Assembly (NCBI GenBank): GCA_030917815.1
Contig: JAUPTZ010000013.1
Location: 67,109 to 131,108 of the forward strand
Origin: Candidatus Babelota bacterium
GTDB lineage: Bacteria; Babelota; Babeliae; Babelales; JAUPTZ01
DNA length: 64,000 nt
Direction: 5' to 3'
The position numbers and the translations under genes are program-made. Positions 38,236-46,678 of the stretch are shown one piece after another; the stretch's first letter is position 1; every line of letters begins with the position of its first letter. The notes under the pieces are model-generated. The model was not told where the DNA came from, made no database searches, and saw only the letters and a program-made list of their open reading frames with translations.

Positions 38236-39156
38236 CTACTTCCCTCGCGAAAGCTGCCTTCGTATTTGCGCTATAAGCGAATGTGCCGGATCGGTAATAA
38301 TTTCATAAAAGCGATCCATATACGGCGCGATATCCTTCAAAAGACTCCCCGTTAATAGAGACGGCGCACTGCTATCAATCACCAAAACATACCCGCAACA
38401 AGAACCATCGAGGATTAGATAAAAGGTCTTAGCCCTATCATCTCGTTCATCTTTAATAATTCCCCGAGTTAATGTAAGGTCGATCGAGCCATTAGCATTG
38501 CGAGCGGTACTCGTCGCAGAAAGACGATTCGCAAGGCCGCCTAAATACATGCCGCCTTCAAATTTTTGCGGCATTGTTGCTATAAAAGAAAGTACTATCT
38601 CACTAGAACCACGCGTTGCTACCGCCCCCGTTGAAGAATCAGGTGGGCAAAGGCTCGTCATCACCGTTTCTCCCATTCCCCCCGCAGAAGCGCCAACATC
38701 AAACCCAACGGTCCCTACCTCTGCACTAGCACCACACCCAACGACCCCAGCCGGCCCCGCAGGAACTTCCTCGGTCTGCCGCGCAAGAAGAGAAATACTC
38801 CGAAAGTCGCCCCAGTGCAATGAAGATAAGAGCTCACGCACCCGGTAGTCTATCAAGCCCCTCACAAGACTAGCACCGCCTGCCTCTAGCCCGGCCAACG
38901 TTGCAATGACCTGCTCACGATCAAGCCTCAATTCCTTAACTACACTATTGAGTGCACGAGCTTGAGCAATGTCATCACTACCGCCGAGACCATAAATAGC
39001 AGAAAGAATGTTCACAATATTTTCATAACTAATAGGTGGCAAGACCGGCCGCATAGTCGCACTAGAAGCTCCGCCTGATCGCGCTGCTATACGAGCGTGG
39101 CATCCGCCCTCGAGCACCGCGATCGGATGCCACGCAAACAGACGAAAACCCAACAC
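38236..39156 (-). CDS. Hypothetical protein (start possibly at 39054)
   Basis: Long ORF; alternative start MRPVLPPISYENIVNIL; no family recognised. Confidence 0.5.
   Translation of the reverse strand: MLGFRLFAWHPIAVLEGGCHARIAARSGGASSATMRPVLPPISYENIVNILSAIYGLGGSDDIAQARALNSVVKELRLDREQVIATLAGLEAGGASLVRGLIDYRVRELLSSLHWGDFRSISLLARQTEEVPAGPAGVVGCGASAEVGTVGFDVGASAGGMGETVMTSLCPPDSSTGAVATRGSSEIVLSFIATMPQKFEGGMYLGGLANRLSATSTARNANGSIDLTLTRGIIKDERDDRAKTFYLILDGSCCGYVLVIDSSAPSLLTGSLLKDIAPYMDRFYEIITDPAHSLIAQIRRQLSRGK
39095..39135. repeat. 12-bp perfect inverted repeat gcgtggcatccg / cggatgccacgc
   Basis: Arms 39095-39106 and 39124-39135, 17-nt loop, at the 5' end of the 38236-39156 ORF. Confidence 0.6.
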
Positions 39157-39263
39157 ACACTATTAATAACGCACCAATAAATCGTCCACTAAACACACCA
39201 ACCCCCTATGCAAGATTATTCTAAAAATACCCGGAAGCAGCGTAAAAGCATTTCATTCCCCTG

Positions 39264-39863
39264 TCAATTAGATGAACTCTGAGAAAAAGCCTTAGTTAAC
39301 CTTCTTAAATCGTCTTCACCGACCATTACACTTTCTTTGACCACTACCCAATAGACAGGATCAAACGGGACTGTTGTCAATGTCCCTTGATAATGCCAGC
39401 CCTCCAGGCATTTAGTAATCAGTGCTCGCGGTGATAGCACACAAGAAGCCACACCACTATCAACGGCCTCAATCAATGAAGAATAGGGCGCTGTTGTCGC
39501 CACATCAGATTCATGATGCATGAACAGACCTATAACCGCGTATTCTCCTTCAGTAGTCTGATGTACAAAATGCCATTCCATCGTAAATCGCTCACCGTTA
39601 ATAGTGTGCTCACTCGGCGTATGTACATGAAACTGCTTGAGGAAATAGATTTTACCATTAATACCTATGGAAGCAGTCCCTTGATCAGCTTCGGCAACAA
39701 AAGCGGTCAACACCCCATTGGTGGCCGAAAATTCTACCGTCAGATTCGTTGGATAATTAAATTGAATCGGAGGCGCGTTGTAGTGAGGCTCACCCTTTAT
39801 ATCAATAGGAGAAGAGGCGTGTTCCGATAGCACGAAACGCGCGGCAGCTATTTTTCTTGGCAT
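39264..39863 (-). CDS. Alpha-class carbonic anhydrase
   Basis: SPIDIKG, QFHVHTPSEHTINGERFTMEWHFVH (three His ligands), WHYQGTLTTVPFDPVYWVV. Confidence 0.88.
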   Translation of the reverse strand: MPRKIAAARFVLSEHASSPIDIKGEPHYNAPPIQFNYPTNLTVEFSATNGVLTAFVAEADQGTASIGINGKIYFLKQFHVHTPSEHTINGERFTMEWHFVHQTTEGEYAVIGLFMHHESDVATTAPYSSLIEAVDSGVASCVLSPRALITKCLEGWHYQGTLTTVPFDPVYWVVVKESVMVGEDDLRRLTKAFSQSSSN

Positions 39864-39967
39864 ACAAATACTTTCTTTTTGGGGCCGCGACAGCGGCAAT
39901 CAGATATGCACAGGATAAAAACTCTAGGCCAGACAGTCAATGGGTAACAGAGAGTAAGCTAAACTTA

Positions 39968-41068
39968 TTAAGTCACTACAATTTTCAAGTTTGCACGATA
40001 CTGCTGACTATGCACATAGCGCAGCATGCGTAAGCGTACCGCCTGCTCACTCACCGGCAACATATGTTGTTTCTCAGCTTTATGGGCATTGATCACAAAT
40101 TGCCGATTCCCGGTTACGAGCACAATAGGGACATCTCCTGGCGCAATACCCTCTTCAATAATTTTCTGCACCAACACGAATGCGGCTTTCCCCGGCACCT
40201 GCGCATGACCGCCAAACGAAAGCATAGCCCCTTCGGCCATGCCACCTAAGCTACCGGTAAAAAGCGTTGTCTGCGTCTCTTCACACAACTGCACCAGTGG
40301 CACGGTAAGAGATTCAAGTGGATCTATCTCAAGCGTCATGAGTACGTCATGCTCTTTCATCAAAGGCCGCAGGTCGGCCAACGCACGACTCATATCGGTC
40401 AGCGGAAAGATCGTTGTTTCTACTTTGTTTTGAGTAAACAATGCCTGCAATTGCTGCGCATCTCGCAGTACCAAGCCACCAACATCATCGGCAAGATCGT
40501 ACGGAATAAGAACCTTGCGCGCACCGGGCTTAACTGCCAAAAGCATCGCCGGCATTGCCAAATAATCGTATGAACCATTAATAACACCGGTAATCAAGCC
40601 ACCAGGACGGTCAAACGATTGCACCAGTCCACGCTCAACACAGTCATCCAAGCCTATAAAAACAATTGGCTTATCAACCACCGCAGCCGCTACCCGCGGC
40701 GTTGCAAAATACCCATCAACCACTACCACATCAGGATGCCAACATTTTAATGCAGCAATCGCGCATTGAAGGCTTTTATCATCCTCACCATAAAAATAAA
40801 AAGGGCTAATATCATAGCGCCGTTTTTTATCAACGAGCGAATGCTTACGCAAGAATCCTTCATAGGCTTTGCCCTGTGAATAAATGTTGTCGGCAATCAC
40901 CACACCAATGCGGACTGCTGCCGGACCAAATGGCTGTATATGTACATACGCAATGTAGCCAGCAACAACGAAAGCCAGACCGCTGATGAGTGCGAAGCAG
41001 GTGATACGTGCAACCGATGATAGTTCTTTTTTCATGACATTCTTTCGCTCTTGGCTTGTACTCGTCAT
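39968..41068 (-). CDS. ABC-type substrate-binding protein (DUF534/TrpX-like)
   Basis: N-terminal TM; RIGVVIADNIYSQGKAYEGFL...PDVVVVDGYFATPRVAAAVVDKPIVFIGLDD...GSLGGMAEGAMLSFGGHAQVPGKAAFVLVQKI. Confidence 0.75.
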   Translation of the reverse strand: MTSTSQERKNVMKKELSSVARITCFALISGLAFVVAGYIAYVHIQPFGPAAVRIGVVIADNIYSQGKAYEGFLRKHSLVDKKRRYDISPFYFYGEDDKSLQCAIAALKCWHPDVVVVDGYFATPRVAAAVVDKPIVFIGLDDCVERGLVQSFDRPGGLITGVINGSYDYLAMPAMLLAVKPGARKVLIPYDLADDVGGLVLRDAQQLQALFTQNKVETTIFPLTDMSRALADLRPLMKEHDVLMTLEIDPLESLTVPLVQLCEETQTTLFTGSLGGMAEGAMLSFGGHAQVPGKAAFVLVQKIIEEGIAPGDVPIVLVTGNRQFVINAHKAEKQHMLPVSEQAVRLRMLRYVHSQQYRANLKIVVT

Positions 41069-41190
41069 ACCTACCACACCCCCCCCTACATTAGCGAGAA
41101 TTTTTTACAAAAATCAGCTGCATTTTTCTTATTTTTCGCTATAGTGTGGGCCAATAATATTCGGAATTTAGGCATTAAAAAGGGACGGTT

Positions 41191-41892
41191 ATGTATATTG
41201 TCGAAGGCAACATTGGCGCGGGTAAATCAACTTTTATTACCCTGCTGCACTCCTATCTTCCCCACATAACTTACTCACTTGAACCGGTTGATACGTGGGC
41301 AACACAGACCTACGGAAAATCACTCCTCGAACAATTTTATACCGATCCACAGCGATGGGCCTACACGCTTGAAACACTGGCAATGCTTTGTCGATCACGC
41401 GATTATTTGGGTACACACGATCGCTCCCCCTACCACATCATGGAACGTTCTCTTTACTCAGGACACTACTGCTTTGCACTCAACGGCAAAGAAGAGGGCT
41501 ATTTTTCTCCGGTCGAATGGGATGTGTATCAGCAATGGGTAAACTTTATCTTTGCTAATAAATCGGTAGTACCTCGTGGGTTCATCTATCTACAAACCAC
41601 GCCAGAAACCTGCCTCACCCGAATTGGCAAACGAAGCCGAAATGGCGAGTCAAGCATTCCACTATCTTATCTAGAAAAAATCCACCACTGGCATGAACAA
41701 TTTCTCATACACAAGGCTAACGTCACCGCCGACATCAGCGACGTACCGGTACTTATCCTTGATGTTACCAAAGATTTTGCGAATAACCCGGCCCGTATGG
41801 CGGAACTAGCCGGCCTCGTGGCCGATTTCATGCAAAAAAACCTACTTTCTGCAAAAGTTGAGAAATATATTTTGACTTGCCGTGCAAATTAA
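41191..41892 (+). CDS. Deoxynucleoside kinase (dCK/dGK-like)
   Basis: MYIVEGNIGAGKSTFITLL, MERSLYSGHYCFA, YLQTTPETCLTRIGKRSRNGESSIPLSYLEKIHHWHEQFL. Confidence 0.93.
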   Translation: MYIVEGNIGAGKSTFITLLHSYLPHITYSLEPVDTWATQTYGKSLLEQFYTDPQRWAYTLETLAMLCRSRDYLGTHDRSPYHIMERSLYSGHYCFALNGKEEGYFSPVEWDVYQQWVNFIFANKSVVPRGFIYLQTTPETCLTRIGKRSRNGESSIPLSYLEKIHHWHEQFLIHKANVTADISDVPVLILDVTKDFANNPARMAELAGLVADFMQKNLLSAKVEKYILTCRAN

Positions 41893-41915
41893 AGTACATT
41901 TCTCGCTCACGTTTT

Positions 41916-41991
41916 GGGCGAATAGCTCAGTTGGTAGAGCATCTGCCTTACAAGCAGGGGGTCACAGGTTCGAGTCCTGTTTCGCCCACCA
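41916..41991 (+). tRNA. tRNA-Val (anticodon TAC)
   Basis: Cloverleaf GGGCGAATAGCTCAGTTGGTAGAGCATCTGCCTTACAAGCAGGGGGTCACAGGTTCGAGTCCTGTTTCGCCCACCA; CCA encoded. Confidence 0.96.
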
Positions 41992-42142
41992 TCTTTCGCC
42001 TTTACGGCGCCGCAAGGCTTGCCGTAAAGAGGCTCCAGATGGCTGCGCCGCATAAAGGCGACAGACAGAAAGAGTAGCGGAGATGGTCGGTTACTAAATA
42101 CTTCCCAAACGTGGTGATCTTTACTAAAGTGTTAAAAATTAT

Positions 42143-42218
42143 TCCTCGATAGCTCAGTTGGTAGAGCACATGACTGTTAATCATTAGGTCGCAGGTTCGA
42201 GTCCTGCTCGGGGAGCCA
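42143..42218 (+). tRNA. tRNA-Asn (anticodon GTT)
   Basis: TCCTCGATAGCTCAGTTGGTAGAGCACATGACTGTTAATCATTAGGTCGCAGGTTCGAGTCCTGCTCGGGGAGCCA. Confidence 0.96.
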
Positions 42219-42226
42219 GTTTTCTG

Positions 42227-42303
42227 GGGGCTGTAGCTCAGTTGGTTAGAGCGTTCGCCTGTCACGCGAGAGGTCGTGGGTTCGAGCCCCATTAGCCCCG
42301 CCA
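42227..42303 (+). tRNA. tRNA-Asp (anticodon GTC)
   Basis: GGGGCTGTAGCTCAGTTGGTTAGAGCGTTCGCCTGTCACGCGAGAGGTCGTGGGTTCGAGCCCCATTAGCCCCGCCA. Confidence 0.96.
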
Positions 42304-42317
42304 GAATGTCTGTGTAC

Positions 42318-42352
42318 AAAAAAGCCGTAGTGTTTATCACTGCGGCTTTTTT
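42318..42352 (+). terminator. Rho-independent terminator after tRNA cluster
   Basis: aaaaaagccgtagtg-tttat-cactgcggctttttt. Confidence 0.85.
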
Positions 42353-42423
42353 GCTTCCGCGCTTGCTTTAGCCCGCGAATTCTCTTACCCTTCCTATGCT
42401 CATTCGCAACAGAAAGGGTATAT

Positions 42424-43437
42424 ATGCCACTCCTTTTTTCTGGCCTTAAAGTCGTTGCGGCACTCGCTGGTTTCGGCGCAGCCTATCAATACATCGACAC
42501 CAAACTCGACAGACAAACACACCCTCCAATCGGCACTCTGGTTGATATCGGAGGCTACAAACTACACCTCGTTGATCAAGGAACCGGCGGCCCAACCGTA
42601 ATTCTAGATGCTGCCATGGGGTGTAGCTCTATTGACTGGGCATTAGTCCAACCAGAGATTGCACCATTTGCACGGGTAATTAGTTACGATCGAGCCGGCT
42701 ATGACTGGAGCGATAAAAGCCCATTACCTCGCACGAGCGCAACTATGGCTATTGAATTACACACACTCCTAAGCACTGCTCACATACCCGGCCCCTACAT
42801 TCTAGTTGGGCATTCCATGGGTGGCATCAACATGCGCTGGTATGCGCACTTTTATCCCAACGAAGTTGCCGGCCTCATACTAGTCGAGTCACCACACGAA
42901 GAGCAAATTGAGAATCTTCCCCTCCCAAGCTCATTATTGATGCATTCACTACGTGTAAGCACCTATCTTGGACTACCTCGCCTATTTTTCAAACATATAC
43001 TCCCAACACAAGAATTTATAAAAGCATACCCACCAGAAATACGGTCCATCTCTTTGGCGCAAAAATGTCAGACAAAATCGATTGAAACCTTTATTAAAGA
43101 ATGTATGTCGATTGCAAAAAGCTACACACAATTACACCACACCGAACACTCATTGGGCGCCCTACCCTTAACCGTTATCACTGCCAAAAACCCTCTGACT
43201 ACGCCGGTAATAGGTGGACACTGCGCACAAAAATCACTCGATTTCGTCAATAAAGAACGGGAACGACTACAAAAACAACTGGTTACGCTTTCAACACGGG
43301 GCACCCAGATCATTGCCGAACACAGTGGCCATCAGGTCCCACAAGATCAACCAGAGATCATTATTAAAGCGATACGAGATATGATTGCTGAAATAAACAA
43401 CAAGGCAAAAGAGGCTATCCAAGAATTAGAAACTTAG
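42424..43437 (+). CDS. Alpha/beta hydrolase
   Basis: N-terminal TM; VISYDRAGYDWSDKSPLPRT, YILVGHSMGGINMRWYAHFYP, EHSGHQVPQDQPEIII. Confidence 0.9.
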   Translation: MPLLFSGLKVVAALAGFGAAYQYIDTKLDRQTHPPIGTLVDIGGYKLHLVDQGTGGPTVILDAAMGCSSIDWALVQPEIAPFARVISYDRAGYDWSDKSPLPRTSATMAIELHTLLSTAHIPGPYILVGHSMGGINMRWYAHFYPNEVAGLILVESPHEEQIENLPLPSSLLMHSLRVSTYLGLPRLFFKHILPTQEFIKAYPPEIRSISLAQKCQTKSIETFIKECMSIAKSYTQLHHTEHSLGALPLTVITAKNPLTTPVIGGHCAQKSLDFVNKERERLQKQLVTLSTRGTQIIAEHSGHQVPQDQPEIIIKAIRDMIAEINNKAKEAIQELET

Positions 43438-43463
43438 TTTTTTCTGAAACGTGTGCTAGCCCA

Positions 43464-43659
43464 CGTCATCGCGCCGCCGCCGCCCTGACGGGCTAAGGCG
43501 TGCCTCGCTGTAGCACGCTTATGCGTAAGCGGGAGCGTAGTGTGGCGACCCAGTATTTACTTGTTATTTTTTACTACCAGTTCTACTGGATTGCCCCGAC
43601 TTCGCATAGCTTCGTCGCGGCTCGCCTTAGTCCGTAAGGACGACGGCGGCGCAAAGACG
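43464..43659. repeat. Intergenic ~196-bp imperfect palindromic element
   Basis: Arms 43464-43500 and 43623-43659 match 31/37 as inverted repeat; inner ggcgacccag / ctggattgcc also inverted. Confidence 0.65.
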
Positions 43660-43691
43660 GCGCTGCCCTCTATTGAATTCTCAGGCATACC

Positions 43692-44705
43692 CTAAAAGGA
43701 GTAATTCGTATCTGTTTTGAAGGCAATGTCTACAACGCCCCGAGGTTCAAACATATCTACAAATGCTTTATAGATCGCCTCCCTATCAGTGCCAGCATCT
43801 GTGGCCAAAAGTAACTGCTGACTATCAACAGCAATATCCTCTACAATTCGTTCATGCCTATAATAGGCAAGAATGTCTCTATTAATCTCGGTTTTTCCAT
43901 AGCCTTTATAGAAAAATTCCTCTTCATGTAGATTATTCCACACATTAGCAACGCCGCCCCCAATAAACATGAGATCGCGCTCTTTGGGCGCCATAATGGG
44001 TTGATCCCAATCCACTAGGTAAACCGCCCCATCATTAGCTATTAATACATTGCCACCATGAATATCAGAATGGCATAATACAAGCTCTGGTGATTGTTTC
44101 TCGATCTTCTGCCCTAGTTGTTCAGCGCGATCTACCAAGCGTTGAATTGTTCCCCTATGCTCTTTCATAAACACTACAAGTTTCAAGGCTATCTCGTCAG
44201 CCACTCTTGGTTCAGCATCAATATGGGCATACATTGATCGAACAGCTTCGCGCCATTTTGAGGAATAAGATTCTCGCTTAATCTGGTTTTTGATCACTAG
44301 AGGTAGGTGAAATTCATGAACCTGTCTTAAGGCGTTACCAAGAGTAATCCATTGATCGTTGGTTAGATCTCGACTAAAGCCGTCTTGCCCTTCGATAAAG
44401 GGGTACACAATAAGAGTAAAGGCATCGACACAGTGAGTGAGCTGACCATGATTTGTTGCAACAGGAGAGATAATTTGTTGAATGCCGGCATCATGTAATG
44501 ATAATTGTATAACAGCAGCGATGCCATAATGATAACCACGTCTTAGCTTTACAAAATAAGATGACCGATCATATGCCTGAGCTTTGTATACTGACGCATC
44601 TATATCTGCCCCTAAAGGGATAAGTGTCAGCACAGAAATCTTAATTCCATAATCGGTATTTAGACAATCAATAATACGTTGGTCTGGAAGAAAGAACCGG
44701 CTCAT
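43692..44705 (-). CDS. APH(9)-Ia-like (spectinomycin phosphotransferase-like) kinase
   Basis: YFVKLRRGYHYG, YSSKWREAVRSMYAHID, LVLCHSDIHGGNVLIANDGAVYLVDWDQPIMAPKERDLMFIGGGVANVWN, YYRHERIVEDIAV. Confidence 0.85.
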   Translation of the reverse strand: MSRFFLPDQRIIDCLNTDYGIKISVLTLIPLGADIDASVYKAQAYDRSSYFVKLRRGYHYGIAAVIQLSLHDAGIQQIISPVATNHGQLTHCVDAFTLIVYPFIEGQDGFSRDLTNDQWITLGNALRQVHEFHLPLVIKNQIKRESYSSKWREAVRSMYAHIDAEPRVADEIALKLVVFMKEHRGTIQRLVDRAEQLGQKIEKQSPELVLCHSDIHGGNVLIANDGAVYLVDWDQPIMAPKERDLMFIGGGVANVWNNLHEEEFFYKGYGKTEINRDILAYYRHERIVEDIAVDSQQLLLATDAGTDREAIYKAFVDMFEPRGVVDIAFKTDTNYSF

Positions 44706-44707
44706 TA

Positions 44708-45478
44708 TTATTCCTCAAACAAATAGCGCAAATACCGCTCCGGGTTATCCAAAAAGTTTTTTGTAATTTGATAATGCTGCGTATCGACATAGGCAATAGT
44801 TTCCAAAACCCCGGTATCGCAGGAATAAATAGTGGCACCAGGGTAGGCTAGCAGCATAGGTGAATGCGTGGCGATAATGAATTGCGTCTGTGAATATCTA
44901 CAAAGCTCATGAATAATGGCGAGCAGCGATAGTTGACGCTGCGGTGAAAGCGCCGCTTCAGGTTCATCCAATATGAAAAAGCCACCGGTGTGTACCCGAT
45001 TTTTAAAGAACGCTAAAAAACTCTCCCCATGCGATTGCTCATGCAGTGATTTGCCCCCATAGTACTCATAAATGCTAAAATCATGCTTCGCAATCTCATC
45101 GATACGGTTGGCAACATTAAAAAAGCTCTCTGCCCGAAAGAAATAGCCATCTTTCGGCTTAATGCGCCATGATAATGTACAGCACTTGGCAAGCTCCTCC
45201 ACCCCCGCATACGTATTTTCAAGTGAGGTTTTAAAATAAATATTCTTACTGCCACCCTCAGGGCCAAAGCCGGCATTCTGTGCGATAGCCTCAAGAATAG
45301 TCGACTTGCCGGTACCATTCTCCCCGACAAAAAACGTCACCTGCGACGGGAATGATATTTCTTTTAAATTCTTAATAATACTTAACGAAAAAGGATACTG
45401 CGCAACGTCAATCGTTGGCGCCAAAGCAACCTTAACCTTATCTAAGTAGGGCGCAACCGTTACCAAAGGTATTCTCAT
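44708..45478 (-). CDS. Stand-alone ABC/AAA-type ATPase
   Basis: VTFFVGENGTGKSTILEAIA, SHGESFLAFF, GGFFILDEPEAALSPQRQL, FIIATHSPMLLAYPGA. Confidence 0.9.
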   Translation of the reverse strand: MRIPLVTVAPYLDKVKVALAPTIDVAQYPFSLSIIKNLKEISFPSQVTFFVGENGTGKSTILEAIAQNAGFGPEGGSKNIYFKTSLENTYAGVEELAKCCTLSWRIKPKDGYFFRAESFFNVANRIDEIAKHDFSIYEYYGGKSLHEQSHGESFLAFFKNRVHTGGFFILDEPEAALSPQRQLSLLAIIHELCRYSQTQFIIATHSPMLLAYPGATIYSCDTGVLETIAYVDTQHYQITKNFLDNPERYLRYLFEE

Positions 45479-45487
45479 AGAAAAACC

Positions 45488-46669
45488 CTATCTACGAAGC
45501 TTGTATACCCGGTGCTTACCAACCTTAAGAATCGTGCCATCCTGCCAGGCCACCACCGCTTTAAACTCGGTCACTTTTTCTTGATCAAGCATCACCGCAC
45601 CACTCTCAATAAGGCGACGCGCATCGGAAGAACTTTTTACCGCATCAACCGCTTTCAGCAAGTCAACAACCCATAGCGATTGTGCAACCGAAGCATCAAG
45701 TACAAATTCTTGTGCCTGCGAATAATCTTTTTGCTGCGACACCGCTTCAAACAATTGTTGACCTTCATCGGCGCCTTGCTTCGACCAAAATCGCTCAACA
45801 ACCGCATGCGCCAACATTTTTTTGCAAGCCAATGGATGGAGAATACCCCCAGCTACATGTCCACGCATCTCCTCAATATCATCACTACTTCTGCCACTGA
45901 GCAGCAACCAGTAGCGCCACATAAGCTCATCGGAAATCGACATGATCTTTCCATAAGCGGCCACCGGAGATTCTGAGAGCCCAATATAATTACCCAGGCT
46001 TTTTGACATCTTCTGAACCCCATCAAGCCCTTCAAGCAAAGGCATAGTCATAATAACCTGCGGCTCCTGACCGTACTGCTCTTGCAGATACCGGCCCATC
46101 AATAGATTAAAGGTTTGGTCAGTGCCGCCGAGCTCAATATCACTCTTCAAGTGCACCGAATCGGAAGCTTGCAGTAGCGGATAAAAAAGTTCATGAAATC
46201 CAATAGCCGAACCGGTAGCAAAACGGTTGCTAAAATCGTCCCGCTCCATTAGGCGGGCCAACGTTACCTTACCGGCAATACGAATAAACTGTGACAGCGA
46301 AATCGGTTCTAACCAGGCAGAATTGTACACAATCTCAAGTTTGGCCGGATCAAGCACCCGGGTCACTTGCTCCAAGTAAGTCTTGGCGTTACGCATAATC
46401 TCTTCAGGCTCTAATGGTGGACGCGTTTTTGATTTACCGGTTGGATCACCAATACGTGCCGTGAAATCGCCAATAATAAACTGTATGGTGTGTCCTGCGT
46501 CTTGAAATTGACGGAGCTTTGAAAGCACCACTACGTGGCCCAAATGAATATCAGGAGCGGTAGGATCGGCACCAAATTTTACGCGCAATAACTTACCCGT
46601 TGCCAGTTTTTTTTCCAAACCACCAACCGGTAAGACTTGGTCGGTACCGGTCATTAATTTTTTTAACAT
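45488..46669 (-). CDS. tyrS: Tyrosyl-tRNA synthetase
   Basis: VKFGADPTAPDIHLGHVVVLSKLRQFQDAGH, QKMSKSLGNYIGL, C-terminal S4-like domain. Confidence 0.95.
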   Translation of the reverse strand: MLKKLMTGTDQVLPVGGLEKKLATGKLLRVKFGADPTAPDIHLGHVVVLSKLRQFQDAGHTIQFIIGDFTARIGDPTGKSKTRPPLEPEEIMRNAKTYLEQVTRVLDPAKLEIVYNSAWLEPISLSQFIRIAGKVTLARLMERDDFSNRFATGSAIGFHELFYPLLQASDSVHLKSDIELGGTDQTFNLLMGRYLQEQYGQEPQVIMTMPLLEGLDGVQKMSKSLGNYIGLSESPVAAYGKIMSISDELMWRYWLLLSGRSSDDIEEMRGHVAGGILHPLACKKMLAHAVVERFWSKQGADEGQQLFEAVSQQKDYSQAQEFVLDASVAQSLWVVDLLKAVDAVKSSSDARRLIESGAVMLDQEKVTEFKAVVAWQDGTILKVGKHRVYKLRR

Positions 46670-46678
46670 GAAACTCCC

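Noticed and set aside
41877-42077. ORF with RIAQLVEHLPYKQGVTGSSPVSPT
   Set aside because: Classic false translation across a tRNA gene (tRNA-Val at 41916-41991).
42002-42340. 112-aa minus ORF with GLEPTTSRVTGERSNQLSY and SRTRTCDLMINSHVLYQLSY
   Set aside because: Antisense translation of tRNA-Asn and tRNA-Asp; a known artefact pattern.
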